Shown: positions 1 through 8,414, counted from the stretch's first letter. The stretch: DNA of 64,000 bases from Geomonas agri (GCF_020179605.1 NZ_JAINZO010000002.1:186001-250000), one strand, 5' to 3'. Numbers and translations are program-made. Notes: generated from the sequence alone by a model not told the origin.

Positions 1-78
1 GGCGCGGGAACCGTGGTAACCCTGCGCTTTCCGCCCCCCCAACATGGGGAGACAGGAGCATCCGTTGCCCGTATATGA
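1..78 (+). CDS. C-terminal end of a sensor histidine kinase (partial)
   Basis: The first 26 codons of the window read GAGTVVTLRFPPPQ and on to a TGA at 76-78. A Gly-Thr followed by a hydrophobic strand and Pro (GTxVxLxFP) is the usual final strand of a histidine-kinase HATPase_c domain, so this is probably the end of a sensor kinase that begins upstream. It overlaps the next gene, suggesting co-transcription with it. The identification rests on a very short fragment. Confidence 0.5.
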   Translation, partial: GAGTVVTLRFPPPQHGETGASVARI

Positions 79-2278
79 CCAGGAACGAGCGGGAGGGCAT
101 CCCGGCCGCCCGCTGATCCAGAACCAGACGGTGCGCATAGTGGTGATCTACGCCATTTTCGGGCTGGCCTGGATCTACGGATCCGATCACATCATCGACC
201 TGCTCATCGATGACAAGGGGATGCTGCTGCAAATCGCTGTGGCCAAGGGGTTCGTCTTCATCCTCTGTACCGCCACCCTGCTGTACATCCTGATCAACCG
301 GCTGCTGGGGCAGTTGGCAGCCGCCGACCGCGGTCGCTTGGAAAACCTGGAGAACCTGAGCCAGAAGAACGCGCAGTTGCGCCTGTTCTTCGAATCCGCC
401 CCCGCATCGCTGGCCATGTTCGACCGCGACATGCGCTACATGGAGGTAAGCCGCCGCTGGCTTTCCATGTACGGCCTGGGGGAGCGCGACATCATTGGCC
501 TGTCCCACTACGAGGTCTTCCCCGAAATCCCCGAGTACTGGAAAGAGTGCCATCGCCGCGGCCTGGCCGGGGAGACCCTGCGCGAGGAGGCGGAAGAATT
601 CCGGCGCGCCGATGGGTCGCTGCAGTACGTCAGATGGGAGATCCGCCCCTGGTACCAGGCGGCGGGTGAGGTCGGCGGCATCGTTATCTTCACCGAGGAC
701 ATCACCGAGAGAAAGAGGTTCGAGACCGCCCTCGAGGCCAACGAGCGCTTCCTGCGCCTGCTGACGGATCACCTGCCGGGCTTGGTGGGCTACTGGAACG
801 GGGACCTGACCTGCGGCTTCGCCAACCGGCCCTACCGGGACTGGTTCGGCAAGAATAACGACGAGATCATCGGCTCCACCATGCGCGCCCTCCTGGGAGA
901 AGAGCTCTTCCTCCAGAACGAGCCGCACGTGCGCGCGGTGCTGGCGGGAGAGCCCCAGCACTTCCAAAGGACGCTGGTGAAGCGCGACGGCGAGACCGCC
1001 TACGTCTGGTCCCACTACATCCCCGACCTGGTCGAGGGCTCGGTGCACGGGTTTTACGTGCTGGTATCGGACGTCACCGAGCTGAAACGGGCCGAGACGG
1101 AGCGGCAGCGCCTGGAGCACCAGCTGCAGCAGGCCCAGAAAATGGAATCGGTGGGACGTCTCGCGGGAGGCATTGCGCACGACTTTAACAACCTGCTCAC
1201 CGTGATCATGGGACTGGCCCAACTGGGGATGCGAGAGCTGGGGGCGGGACACCCGACCCTGGTGCGGCTTGAGGGGATCCAGCATGCGGCAGAGAAATCG
1301 GCAGCGCTCACCAGCCAGTTGCTGGGTTTCGCCCGCAAGCAGACCATCGCCCCCAGGGCGCTGAACCTGAACGGCGCGGTGGAAGAGATGCTGAAGATGC
1401 TCAAGCGCTTGGTGGGAGAGGACATCGACCTCGCCTGGAACCCAGGCCGGGATCTCTGGAAAGTGTGCATGGACCCCTCGCAGTTGGACCAGATCCTGGC
1501 CAACCTCTGCGTCAACGCGCGCGATGCCATCACCGATATCGGAAAGATCACCATCGAAACCGGCAATGTCTCCTTCGACGCGGAGTACTGCAACGCGCAT
1601 TTCGACTTCGTCCCTGGCGAGTACGTCCTGCTGGCGGTGAGCGACGACGGCTGCGGCATGGACCGGGAGACCATGGCCCAGATCTTCGAGCCGTTCTTCT
1701 CGACCAAGGAGATAGGGCGCGGAACCGGGCTGGGGCTCGCCACCGTGTACGGCATCGTGAAGCAGAACAACGGCTTCATCAATACCTACAGTGAGCTGGG
1801 GGAAGGGACCACGTTCAAGATCTACCTGCCGCGGCACACCGAGGAGGGCGCACGGCCGTTGCCCGAAGCAGCCCCGGCACCCTGCCACGGCGGCAGCGAA
1901 ACCATCCTGCTGGTCGAGGACGAAGCCAGCATCCTGAACGTCGCCGTCTCGCTGTTGACCCTGCAGGGGTACCAGGTACTGCCGGCAGCGAAACCGGGAG
2001 ACGCGCTGGAACTGGCGCAGCAACACCGCGACCGGATCGACCTGGTCATCACCGACGTGGTGATGCCGGACATGAACGGCAGGGAGCTGGTGCGCAGGCT
2101 GCTTCCCTTCTGCCCCAAGGTCAAGTGCCTCTACATGTCAGGCTACACTGCCAACGTGATCGCGCACCACGGTGTGCTGGACCAGGGGGTGAACTTCATC
2201 TCGAAGCCCTTCACCATGAACGACCTGGCTGCCAAGGTGCGCGCCGTGCTCGACGCGAAAGGCGAGGCCGTCGACTAG
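44..2278 (+). CDS. Hybrid PAS sensor histidine kinase with C-terminal receiver domain
   Basis: This is a membrane-bound signal-transducing kinase of about 744 residues. Two hydrophobic segments (about 30-50 and 62-86) anchor it. Two PAS domains follow (about 108-225 and 230-350), each ending in a TEDITERK- or SDVTELK-type PAC motif. The phosphoacceptor is His379 in GGIAHDFNN. The ATPase domain carries the G1 and G2 boxes (DDGCGM, GRGTGLGLATVYG). A receiver domain (about 625-740) has its probable phospho-Asp at 671 in ITDVVMPDMNG. The ATG at 44 has no Shine-Dalgarno, whereas an in-frame TTG at 65 has AGGAG six bases upstream (54-58), so translation may really begin at 65. Either start overlaps the upstream kinase fragment. 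The signal sensed cannot be told from sequence. Confidence 0.9.
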   Translation: MGRQEHPLPVYDQERAGGHPGRPLIQNQTVRIVVIYAIFGLAWIYGSDHIIDLLIDDKGMLLQIAVAKGFVFILCTATLLYILINRLLGQLAAADRGRLENLENLSQKNAQLRLFFESAPASLAMFDRDMRYMEVSRRWLSMYGLGERDIIGLSHYEVFPEIPEYWKECHRRGLAGETLREEAEEFRRADGSLQYVRWEIRPWYQAAGEVGGIVIFTEDITERKRFETALEANERFLRLLTDHLPGLVGYWNGDLTCGFANRPYRDWFGKNNDEIIGSTMRALLGEELFLQNEPHVRAVLAGEPQHFQRTLVKRDGETAYVWSHYIPDLVEGSVHGFYVLVSDVTELKRAETERQRLEHQLQQAQKMESVGRLAGGIAHDFNNLLTVIMGLAQLGMRELGAGHPTLVRLEGIQHAAEKSAALTSQLLGFARKQTIAPRALNLNGAVEEMLKMLKRLVGEDIDLAWNPGRDLWKVCMDPSQLDQILANLCVNARDAITDIGKITIETGNVSFDAEYCNAHFDFVPGEYVLLAVSDDGCGMDRETMAQIFEPFFSTKEIGRGTGLGLATVYGIVKQNNGFINTYSELGEGTTFKIYLPRHTEEGARPLPEAAPAPCHGGSETILLVEDEASILNVAVSLLTLQGYQVLPAAKPGDALELAQQHRDRIDLVITDVVMPDMNGRELVRRLLPFCPKVKCLYMSGYTANVIAHHGVLDQGVNFISKPFTMNDLAAKVRAVLDAKGEAVD

Positions 2279-2282
2279 CCAC

Positions 2283-2298
2283 ATGACAAAAATGTCAT
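2283..2298. promoter_or_regulatory. Perfect inverted repeat, possible operator
   Basis: ATGACA-AAAA-TGTCAT is a perfect 6-bp inverted repeat in the 100-bp gap before the LtaS-like gene, just after the hybrid kinase stop codon. No T-run follows, so it does not look like a terminator. It could be a regulator-binding site for the downstream gene. No known regulator is assigned. Confidence 0.3.
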
Positions 2299-2379
2299 CT
2301 ACCTGCAATGCAACGGCAACGAGCAATATCCTAAGATACAGTGTTATTTTGCCATCAGAAAAGTAAAAGAGGTTCCCCT

Positions 2380-4281
2380 ATGCCGCAACGACGACTTGGG
2401 CTAGTTGCCTTCGTCTCCTGTACCTTCCTCGCAGTCAACACCGCCATCCGCATCATGCTGGCAGCCGCCACCCCGAAAGGGGCCGGCCTCAAACTCGCAC
2501 TGCTGCTCAAGGCCGCTGCCGCAGGGTTCTACTTCGACCTGGCGACGCTGGCCTACGCCATCCTGCCGTTGGCGCTGTACCTGATCCTGGTACCGCGCAA
2601 GGTGGCGACGCACCGCTGGCACATATGGCTGGTGCGCTTTTTCTTCGCCCTGTTCGTCGCCGCCCTCATCTTCGACATCTGCGCGGAGTTCATCTTCTAC
2701 GACGAGTTCGGCACCCGCTTCAACTTCATCGCCATCGACTACCTGGTCTACACCCACGAGGTGATTGGCAACATCCGCGAATCCTACCCGCTTTCCGCCA
2801 TCTTCTCCGGTATCGGCGCGGCCGCGGCGGCGATTTGCTGGGTGCTGAGAAAACCGCTGACCCGCGGGGCGGAGCTGACGTTCAACGGCGCCTACCACCG
2901 CACCGGTTTCCTGCTGCTGCTCCCCGTGGTCCTCTCGTACGGCGTGGTCAACATCTCGCAATCGACCATATCGAAGAACAACTACGTCAACGAGATCGCG
3001 GGCAACGGGGTCTACAACCTGTTTGCCGCCTTCATCAACAACGAGCTTTCCTTCACAAGGTTCTACCGCACCCTGCCGCAGAACCAGGTCAACACGCGGC
3101 TGAGGACCTTGGTTGCGGAGAGGAACAACAGCTTCGTCGATCCCAAATCGGAACGTTTCACCCGCGCCATCCGCGCCGAGGGGCCGGAAAAGCACCTCAA
3201 CGTGGTGGTAGTGACCGAGGAGAGCCTGTCGGCGGAGTACCTGGGCACCTTCGGCAACAACAAGGGACTCACCCCGAACCTGGACCGCCTTGCCTCCCAG
3301 TCGCTTCTGTTCACCAACCTCTACGCCAACGGCACCCGCACCATCCGCGGTCTGGAGGCCATCACCCTCTCCGTTCCGCCGCTGCCCGGCACCTCCATCG
3401 TGAAGCGTCCCAACAACGGTGGCTTCCGCTCCTGGGGCGAGATCATGAACGCCAAGGGGTACCAGTCCAAGTACATCTACGCCGGGCACGGCTACTTCGA
3501 CAACATGAACGCCTTCTTCTCGTCTAACGGTTATGCCATCGTGGACCGCACCGACTTTGCCAAGGACGAGGTCACTTTCGCCAACGTCTGGGGCGTGTGC
3601 GACGAAGACCTGTTCCGCAAGGTGATCAAGGAGGGAGACAAGTCGTTCGCGGCACACAAACCCTTCTTCTCCATGGTGATGACCACCTCTAACCACCGTC
3701 CCTTCACCTACCCCGCGGGCAGGATCGATATCCCGTCCAAGACGGGGCGCGACGGCGGGGTGAAATACGCCGACTACGCCATCGGCAGGCTGATCGCTGA
3801 GGCGAGCAGCAAGCCCTGGTTCAAGGACACCATCTTCGTCATCATCGCCGACCACTGCGCAGGCAGCGCCGGCAAGAGTGACATCCCGATCAAGAAGTAT
3901 GAGATCCCGCTGCTGGTCTACTCTCCGGCCCACATCAAGCCGGCGCGCGTGGACAAGCTGATGAGCCAGATCGACCTCGCCCCCACCGTGCTCGGCCTGA
4001 TGAACATGAGCTACCAGAGCGACTTCCTCGGGCGCGACGTCTTCAAGGAATCGGGGCAGCAGCCGCGCGCCTTCATCTCGACCTATCAGAAGCTCGGATA
4101 CCTTACCGAGAATGAGCTCCTGGTGCTGGGACCGCAGCAGTACGCAGCGCAGTACAAGGTGAACCGCAAGACCGGCGACGCCAAAAGCGAGCCGGTGACA
4201 GACACCATGCTGGCGGACATGCTGGCCTACTACCAGGGCGCGGACTACCTGTACCAAAACAGGTTGAACCGGATCCGCTAA
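2380..4281 (+). CDS. LtaS/MdoB-type membrane sulfatase-family phosphotransferase
   Basis: This 633-residue protein has an N-terminal membrane half with about five hydrophobic helices (first 210 residues) and a large extracytoplasmic alkaline phosphatase/sulfatase-fold domain (about 275-570). That architecture belongs to lipoteichoic-acid synthase and MdoB/OpgB phosphoglycerol transferases, which move phosphoglycerol or phosphoethanolamine groups onto envelope glycans. Metal and active-site candidates are the Glu in VVTEES, a Thr in NGTRTIRG (319 or 321) and Asp-His in IIADHC. The start at 2380 has an AGAGG-type site about eight bases upstream; an in-frame GTG at 2341 lacks one. A Gram-negative host suggests decoration of periplasmic glucan or lipid A rather than lipoteichoic acid. 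The substrate is unknown. Confidence 0.85.
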   Translation: MPQRRLGLVAFVSCTFLAVNTAIRIMLAAATPKGAGLKLALLLKAAAAGFYFDLATLAYAILPLALYLILVPRKVATHRWHIWLVRFFFALFVAALIFDICAEFIFYDEFGTRFNFIAIDYLVYTHEVIGNIRESYPLSAIFSGIGAAAAAICWVLRKPLTRGAELTFNGAYHRTGFLLLLPVVLSYGVVNISQSTISKNNYVNEIAGNGVYNLFAAFINNELSFTRFYRTLPQNQVNTRLRTLVAERNNSFVDPKSERFTRAIRAEGPEKHLNVVVVTEESLSAEYLGTFGNNKGLTPNLDRLASQSLLFTNLYANGTRTIRGLEAITLSVPPLPGTSIVKRPNNGGFRSWGEIMNAKGYQSKYIYAGHGYFDNMNAFFSSNGYAIVDRTDFAKDEVTFANVWGVCDEDLFRKVIKEGDKSFAAHKPFFSMVMTTSNHRPFTYPAGRIDIPSKTGRDGGVKYADYAIGRLIAEASSKPWFKDTIFVIIADHCAGSAGKSDIPIKKYEIPLLVYSPAHIKPARVDKLMSQIDLAPTVLGLMNMSYQSDFLGRDVFKESGQQPRAFISTYQKLGYLTENELLVLGPQQYAAQYKVNRKTGDAKSEPVTDTMLADMLAYYQGADYLYQNRLNRIR

Positions 4282-4321
4282 GGCGGGACGGCAACAGACG
4301 GCATAGAGCCGCTACAACGAC

Positions 4322-4358
4322 AAACGGGACGCAGCCACATCGGCCGCGTCCCGTTTTT
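4322..4358 (+). terminator. Rho-independent terminator after LtaS-like gene
   Basis: AAACGGGACGC and GCGTCCCGTTT form a perfect 11-bp stem around a 13-nt loop, followed by a short T-run. It lies 40 bp after the LtaS-like stop codon. Confidence 0.85.
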
Positions 4359-4412
4359 ATATGGGGGCGGGTGAGGGGAACACCACGAAGGGGAATCTCG
4401 CCTACGGCAACG

Positions 4413-4446
4413 CCCTCACCCCAACCCTCTCCCGGAGGGAGAGGGA
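4413..4446. repeat. Family A GC-rich intergenic palindrome
   Basis: This copy of the CCCTCACCCCAACCCTCTCC / GGAGGGAGAGGG palindrome lies between the LtaS-like terminator and the end of the reverse-strand dehydrogenase. The same motif with small changes recurs in many gaps of this window (14.5, 17.2, 20.8, 29.0, 34.9, 35.1, 36.2 and 43.1 kb). Confidence 0.7.
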
Positions 4447-4457
4447 GGAGACACAAG

Positions 4458-5207
4458 CTATTCTTCGTAGATCATCTTGCGGGTCATGCCGCCGTCCACC
4501 ACGAAGTTCTGGCCGGTGATGAAGCCGGCGCGGGGCGAGGCAAGATAGAGGACCATTTCGGCAATGTCCTCCGCGCGGCCAACGCGTCCCGCGGGGTGCT
4601 GCTGGTGGTCGACCGGCCGCAACTCGGCCTCGTCGCCGTTGTGGATCCATCCCGGGCTCACGCAGTTGACCCGGACCTCGGGGCCAAGGCTCATGGCGAG
4701 GGCATGGGTAAGCGCCACGACGCCACCCTTGCTGGCGGAATAGGCCTCGGTGTCGGGCTCGGATTGGAGCGCACGGGTGGAGGAGATGTTGACGATACTG
4801 CCGCGGCTTTCCTTCAGGTGCTGCACCGCGTACTTGCTGCAGAGGAAGACGCCGGTCAGGTTGGTGCCGATGACGCGGTTCCACTCGGAAAGTGCAAGCT
4901 CGTGTACCGGAGCCGCATGTGCCCGCGCCAGCGCCGCGTTGTTGACCAGCAGGTCCAGCCGCCCGAAGCAGGCCACTGCCCGGGCGACAAGGTCCTGCAC
5001 CGATGCCTCGTCAGCGACGTCCGCCTGCAGCGCCAGGACGGCCTCCGGCGCACCGAACCCCGCTGCCGTTTCGGCAACCGCCGCACCCTCTATGTCAGTC
5101 AGCACCACCGCGTACCCTTCCGTGAGCAGCCTCCGCGCGATTCCCCTGCCGATCCCGCGCGCCGCGCCAGTAACCAGCGCCACCAGCCTCTGTTCTCCTT
5201 GAGCCAT
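4458..5207 (-). CDS. Short-chain dehydrogenase/reductase (SDR) family oxidoreductase
   Basis: A 249-residue classical SDR. The nucleotide-binding TGAARGIG motif sits near residue 14, NNAA near 90, and the catalytic Ser (VNISSTRA) with Tyr-x-x-x-Lys (YSASK) near 138-155. A conserved PG follows the active site. Length and motifs fit an NAD(P)(H)-dependent cytoplasmic alcohol/ketone oxidoreductase such as the FabG-like and glucose-dehydrogenase-like groups. The gene stands alone, on the opposite strand to its neighbours, so context does not reveal its substrate. A GTTGC-G-GCAAC inverted repeat (5226-5236) lies just upstream of the start. Confidence 0.85.
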   Translation of the reverse strand: MAQGEQRLVALVTGAARGIGRGIARRLLTEGYAVVLTDIEGAAVAETAAGFGAPEAVLALQADVADEASVQDLVARAVACFGRLDLLVNNAALARAHAAPVHELALSEWNRVIGTNLTGVFLCSKYAVQHLKESRGSIVNISSTRALQSEPDTEAYSASKGGVVALTHALAMSLGPEVRVNCVSPGWIHNGDEAELRPVDHQQHPAGRVGRAEDIAEMVLYLASPRAGFITGQNFVVDGGMTRKMIYEE

Positions 5208-5384
5208 CTCGACCTCCGATCCAACGTTGCGGCAACAGGGTCAAAACTTACAACAGCATCAGGGTGATCGCAATAGAAACGGGTAGGTTGCAAAGAATCC
5301 TCGTCTCCCTTGTGTATATTTGAACCGACCTTTCCAGAAGCTTTGATAATGCTGATCGTTAAGCGCCGCGCGTGACCGAGCGTA

Positions 5385-5419
5385 CCCCCCTTTGCGAAGG
5401 GGGGACAGGGGGGATTTGC
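5385..5419 (+). repeat. Left inverted repeat (family B)
   Basis: This is the left 35-bp terminal repeat. It is the exact reverse complement of 5778-5812 and carries an internal 8-bp hairpin CCCCCCTT-TGCG-AAGGGGGG. Its final AGGGGGGA run lies about eight bases before the GTG start of the enclosed gene and could act as the ribosome-binding site. Confidence 0.9.
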
Positions 5420-5420
5420 C

Positions 5421-5819
5421 GTGGTTAGACCATACAACCATCAGTTGAAGGAGCCATCGCGCAAACTTCGCAAGCAGATGACTTATGCTGAGCAGCTGCT
5501 GTGGTCTCATCTGCGGGGCAAACAACTCCTTGGACTCCACTTCAACCGACAGAAACCGGTTGGTCCCTATGTCGTTGACTTCTATTGTGCTGCGGCACTG
5601 CTGGTGATTGAGGTGGATGGCAGCCAGCACTTGCAAAGGGAGCATAGTAAACGTGATGCGGCACGCGATCTGTTTCTGCTGCAACATGGACTGATGGTGC
5701 TAAGGTTCGACGATCGGCAGGTATTGTTGGAAACGACAGCGGTTCTGGAAGAGATTTTTGGAGTGTGCCAGCAAAGAGCAAATCCCCCCTGTCCCCCCTT
5801 CGCAAAGGGGGGAACGTGA
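5421..5819 (+). CDS. DUF559 domain endonuclease-like protein (Vsr-like fold)
   Basis: A 132-residue protein of the DUF559 family, related to Vsr/PD-(D/E)xK nucleases. The family N-terminus (Arg-x-Leu-Arg-x-x-Met-Thr-x-Ala-Glu) is at about 14-24. Putative catalytic residues are Asp53 (VVDFYC) and Glu64-Val-Asp66-Gly with His70 (IEVDGSQH). The GTG start at 5421 follows directly after the left inverted repeat. The last dozen residues (ANPPCPPFAKGGT) are encoded by the right inverted repeat and the stop lies just outside it, so the element and the reading frame are intimately joined. It shows no relation to the neighbouring SDR or lar genes. Its biochemical activity is inferred from fold membership only. 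Confidence 0.85.
   Translation: MVRPYNHQLKEPSRKLRKQMTYAEQLLWSHLRGKQLLGLHFNRQKPVGPYVVDFYCAAALLVIEVDGSQHLQREHSKRDAARDLFLLQHGLMVLRFDDRQVLLETTAVLEEIFGVCQQRANPPCPPFAKGGT
5778..5812 (-). repeat. Right inverted repeat (family B)
   Basis: This is the right 35-bp terminal repeat, a perfect reverse complement of 5385-5419. It is translated as the C-terminal tail of the DUF559 protein. The flanks (GCGTA before the left repeat, AACGTG after the right) do not give a clear target duplication. Confidence 0.9.
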
Positions 5820-5906
5820 TAGCGCCGTCTAATTCTGGCGGCAAAATCGTCGTGACTCCATGGTACCCAATCAATCATTCTCACCCGGAGGCTTTTCCTT
5901 TCTACT

Positions 5907-5920
5907 CCGCAACGTTGCGG
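5907..5920. promoter_or_regulatory. 14-bp perfect palindrome upstream of larB
   Basis: CCGCAACGTTGCGG is self-complementary and lies about 140 bp before larB. A TTGACA hexamer follows at 5925-5930, but I see no good -10 partner. A similar AACGTTGCGGCAAC sequence lies before the SDR gene at 5223-5236. It is a possible operator for an unknown regulator. Confidence 0.3.
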
Positions 5921-6058
5921 CACATTGACATAACAGCCGCATCCGTCTCTCAGAAATTTCCCGGCTCCTGCCAAAAAAAGCATTTTTTAGCAGCGAATAC
6001 GAGGTTTGTATGTTAGCCTTAATCGCATTTTCCAACCTCCGGAGGCAGCTTCTTATTC

Positions 6059-6814
6059 ATGCAAAACAAGGTAATTGAAAAAGTTCTCCAGGAAGTGAGT
6101 GAGGGGACGCTCGACGTCGCCCAGGCACTGGAGAAATTGAAGCACCTCCCCTTCGAGGACGTCGGCTGCGCCACGGTCGACCACCACCGCACCCTGCGCC
6201 AGGGTTTCCCGGAAGTCATCTTCGGGCAGGGCAAGAGCGTGGCCCAGATGCGTACCATCATCACCGCGCTCATGGAGAAGGGAGGCAACGTCCTGGCGAC
6301 GCGGGTGAACCGCGCCAAGGGGACAAAACTCCTGGAGTTTTTCCCGCAGGCCGTCTACCACGCCGACGCCCGCGCTCTCACCATCGAACAGCATCCGGTC
6401 GAATTGCGCGGCCGGGGCAAGGTGCTCGTGGTCTGCGCCGGCACCTCCGATATCCCGGTAGCGGCCGAGGCGGTGCTGACCGCGCAGATGATGGGCAACG
6501 AGGTGGAGAAGGTCTACGACGTGGGTGTGGCCGGCCTGCACCGCCTGCTGGCGCGGCGCGGAACGCTCGCGGAAGCGTCGGTGATCATCGTCGTGGCCGG
6601 AATGGAGGGGGCGCTCCCTTCCGTCGTGGGCGGGTTGGTGGACAAGCCGGTCATTGCGGTGCCGACCTCTGTGGGCTACGGCGCCTCCTTCGGCGGTGTG
6701 GCAGCCCTCTTGGGCATGCTCAATTCCTGCGCCGCCGGGGTAACGGTGGTCAACATAGACAACGGTTTCGGGGCGGCCTACGCGGCGAGCCTCATGAACA
6801 GGATTCACGGATGA
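6059..6814 (+). CDS. larB: Nickel pincer cofactor biosynthesis protein LarB
   Basis: A 251-residue protein of the LarB family. The C-terminal half resembles the PurE-type carboxylase fold (VVCAGTSDIPVAAEA at about 122-136, then GMEGALPSVVGG and PTSVGYGASFGG). In the characterised pathway LarB carboxylates the pyridinium ring of nicotinic acid adenine dinucleotide and releases AMP, the first step to the nickel-pincer nucleotide of lactate racemase. The ATG is preceded by GGAGG at a rather long spacing (13 nt). It overlaps larC by four bases (ATGA), so the two are translationally coupled. No larE or larA is present in this window. Confidence 0.9.
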   Translation: MQNKVIEKVLQEVSEGTLDVAQALEKLKHLPFEDVGCATVDHHRTLRQGFPEVIFGQGKSVAQMRTIITALMEKGGNVLATRVNRAKGTKLLEFFPQAVYHADARALTIEQHPVELRGRGKVLVVCAGTSDIPVAAEAVLTAQMMGNEVEKVYDVGVAGLHRLLARRGTLAEASVIIVVAGMEGALPSVVGGLVDKPVIAVPTSVGYGASFGGVAALLGMLNSCAAGVTVVNIDNGFGAAYAASLMNRIHG

Positions 6815-7968
6815 AGGTACTGTATTTCGATTGTTTCGCCGGGATCGCAGGTGACATGACCGTGGCCGCCCTGATCGAACTCGGGCTCCCGCTGGAGACG
6901 CTGCAACAGGAACTTTCCTCGCTGCCGCTGTGCGGCTACACGCTGGAGAGCCGCAAGGTCGACCGCCACGGCGTCGCCGGCACCTCCTTCAAGGTCACCC
7001 TCACCGAGGAGGACCAGCCGCACCGCCACTACTCCGGCATCTCGGCGATGATCGAGAAGTCGGACCTCAAACCGCGGGTCAAGGAACTCTCCCAGCGCAT
7101 CTTCCTGAAGCTGGCGCAGGCCGAGGCGACCGTGCACGGCGTGCCGCTGGAGCGGGTCCACTTCCACGAGGTGGGCGCCGTCGACTCCATCGTCGACATC
7201 GTCGGCACCGCCATCGGCCTCGACTACCTGGGCATCGAAAAGGTCTGCGCCTCGGGCCTTCCCTACGGCCACGGCTTCGTCAAAACGGCGCACGGCCTGC
7301 TTCCCGTTCCGGCGCCCGCCACCGCCAAACTGATGGAGGGGATCCCGCTCGGTCCCGACATCGGCCCGGGCGAACGGGTCACCCCGACCGGCGCGGCCAT
7401 CGTCGCGGCGCTTGCCGACAGCTTTGGCCCTACCCCGGTGATGACCGTCGCGGCAACCGGTTACGGCGCCGGCGAAAAGGACTTCCCGGAACTCCCCAAC
7501 CTGCTCCGGCTGGTGCTTGGAGAGAGCACCGAGGCAAAAGAAGCCCAGGAGGTGCTGGTCCTCGAGACTCACATCGACGACATGCCCGCCGAGATCTTCG
7601 GCTTCCTCATGGAACGGCTCATGGAGGCGGGGGCGCTCGACGTCTCCTTCTCGCCGCTGCAGATGAAGAAGAACCGCCCCGGCACCCGGCTCACCGTCAT
7701 CGCCAACCCGGGTGACCTGCAAAAGCTCTCCGACCTCATCCTGGCGGAATCGAGTGCCATCGGCCTGCGCTACTACCCGGCCGGGCGGATCACCCTCCCC
7801 CGCTGCTGCGAGACGCGGGTGACCTCGCTGGGCGAGGTTCGGGTCAAGGTGCTGGGCAACGGACGGGTGACGCCGGAGTACGACTCCTGCCGCGAGATCG
7901 CCCTGGCAAAGAGGATGCCGCTGGTCGAGGTGTACCGGACGGTGGCAAGGGAGTGCTGCCAGGGATGA
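6811..7968 (+). CDS. larC: Nickel insertion protein LarC
   Basis: A 385-residue single-chain LarC. The N-terminus (YFDCFAGIAGDMTVAALIELG) and the central HFHEVGAVDSIVDIVG segment (about 115-130) are family hallmarks. The His-rich stretch HRHYSG near residue 70 fits a metal-binding protein. LarC inserts nickel into the bis-thiocarboxylated pyridinium precursor in a CTP-dependent reaction. In Lactobacillus it is made from larC1/larC2 by frameshift; here it is one uninterrupted frame. It overlaps larB upstream and pgpA downstream by four bases each, so the genes form an operon. Confidence 0.92.
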   Translation: MKVLYFDCFAGIAGDMTVAALIELGLPLETLQQELSSLPLCGYTLESRKVDRHGVAGTSFKVTLTEEDQPHRHYSGISAMIEKSDLKPRVKELSQRIFLKLAQAEATVHGVPLERVHFHEVGAVDSIVDIVGTAIGLDYLGIEKVCASGLPYGHGFVKTAHGLLPVPAPATAKLMEGIPLGPDIGPGERVTPTGAAIVAALADSFGPTPVMTVAATGYGAGEKDFPELPNLLRLVLGESTEAKEAQEVLVLETHIDDMPAEIFGFLMERLMEAGALDVSFSPLQMKKNRPGTRLTVIANPGDLQKLSDLILAESSAIGLRYYPAGRITLPRCCETRVTSLGEVRVKVLGNGRVTPEYDSCREIALAKRMPLVEVYRTVARECCQG

Positions 7969-8414
7969 AAACATTCGTCATCATTGCCGCGACCTGGTTT
8001 GGCACCGGCTTTTCCCCCTTTGCCTCCGGAACGGTCGGAACTCTCGGCGCCATCCCGTTCTTCCTGCTCCTCTCGGAGATGCCGCTGTGGCTCTACCTCC
8101 TCACCACGGTCGCCTTCACGCTGTTCGCCTGCTGGAGCGCGGGTTTCGGCGAGGAGCTCTGGGGCGAGCACGACTCGGGCAAGATCGTCATCGACGAGGT
8201 GGCCGGCTACCTGGTGACCATGACCGCGGTCCCGGCGTCCTGGCAGGGGATCCTCGTTGGCTTCATCATGTTCCGGATCTTCGACATCCTGAAACCGCAG
8301 CCGGCACGCTGGTTCGACCGCTCGCTGAAAAACGGCTACGGCGTAGTGCTGGACGATATCGCCGCCGGCGTCTACGCCTGCGCCGCCACCCACCTGGCGC
8401 TGAGGTTTTTGTGA
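7965..8414 (+). CDS. pgpA: Phosphatidylglycerophosphatase A
   Basis: A 149-residue membrane protein that removes the phosphate of phosphatidylglycerophosphate to give phosphatidylglycerol. The family motif GTGFSPFASGTVGTL is at about 13-27, the acidic IVIDEVAGYLV motif near 75-85 and the FRIFDILKP motif near 105. Three to four hydrophobic helices are visible. The ATG at 7965 overlaps the larC stop as ATGA; an in-frame GTG at 7953 is less likely because it lacks a good ribosome site. The gene overlaps cinA downstream by four bases (GTGA). Its position in a lar/cinA operon says nothing obvious about function. Confidence 0.92.
   Translation: MKTFVIIAATWFGTGFSPFASGTVGTLGAIPFFLLLSEMPLWLYLLTTVAFTLFACWSAGFGEELWGEHDSGKIVIDEVAGYLVTMTAVPASWQGILVGFIMFRIFDILKPQPARWFDRSLKNGYGVVLDDIAAGVYACAATHLALRFL

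Larger units (their letters stand above)
5385..5812 (+). mobile_element. Candidate DUF559 element bounded by 35-bp inverted repeats
   Basis: A 428-bp unit has perfect 35-bp inverted repeats at its ends (5385-5419 and 5778-5812) and one gene, a DUF559 nuclease, filling the interior. Each repeat contains its own hairpin (CCCCCCTT, 4-nt loop, AAGGGGGG) plus a tail ACAGGGGGGATTTGC. Related hairpins without the gene occur near 35.6 and 63.2 kb. The arrangement resembles a REP-type element with its associated nuclease, but no target-site duplication is evident. That the unit is mobile is inference. Confidence 0.5.

Noticed and set aside
2401-4257. 618-codon open frame on the reverse strand under the LtaS-like gene
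   Set aside because: The translation is Val/Gly/Asp-rich with no family motifs. It mirrors a strongly supported forward gene with membrane and sulfatase motifs and is a high-GC shadow.
4371-5267. 298-codon forward frame across the SDR gene
   Set aside because: It starts inside a family A repeat and is antisense to clear SDR motifs.
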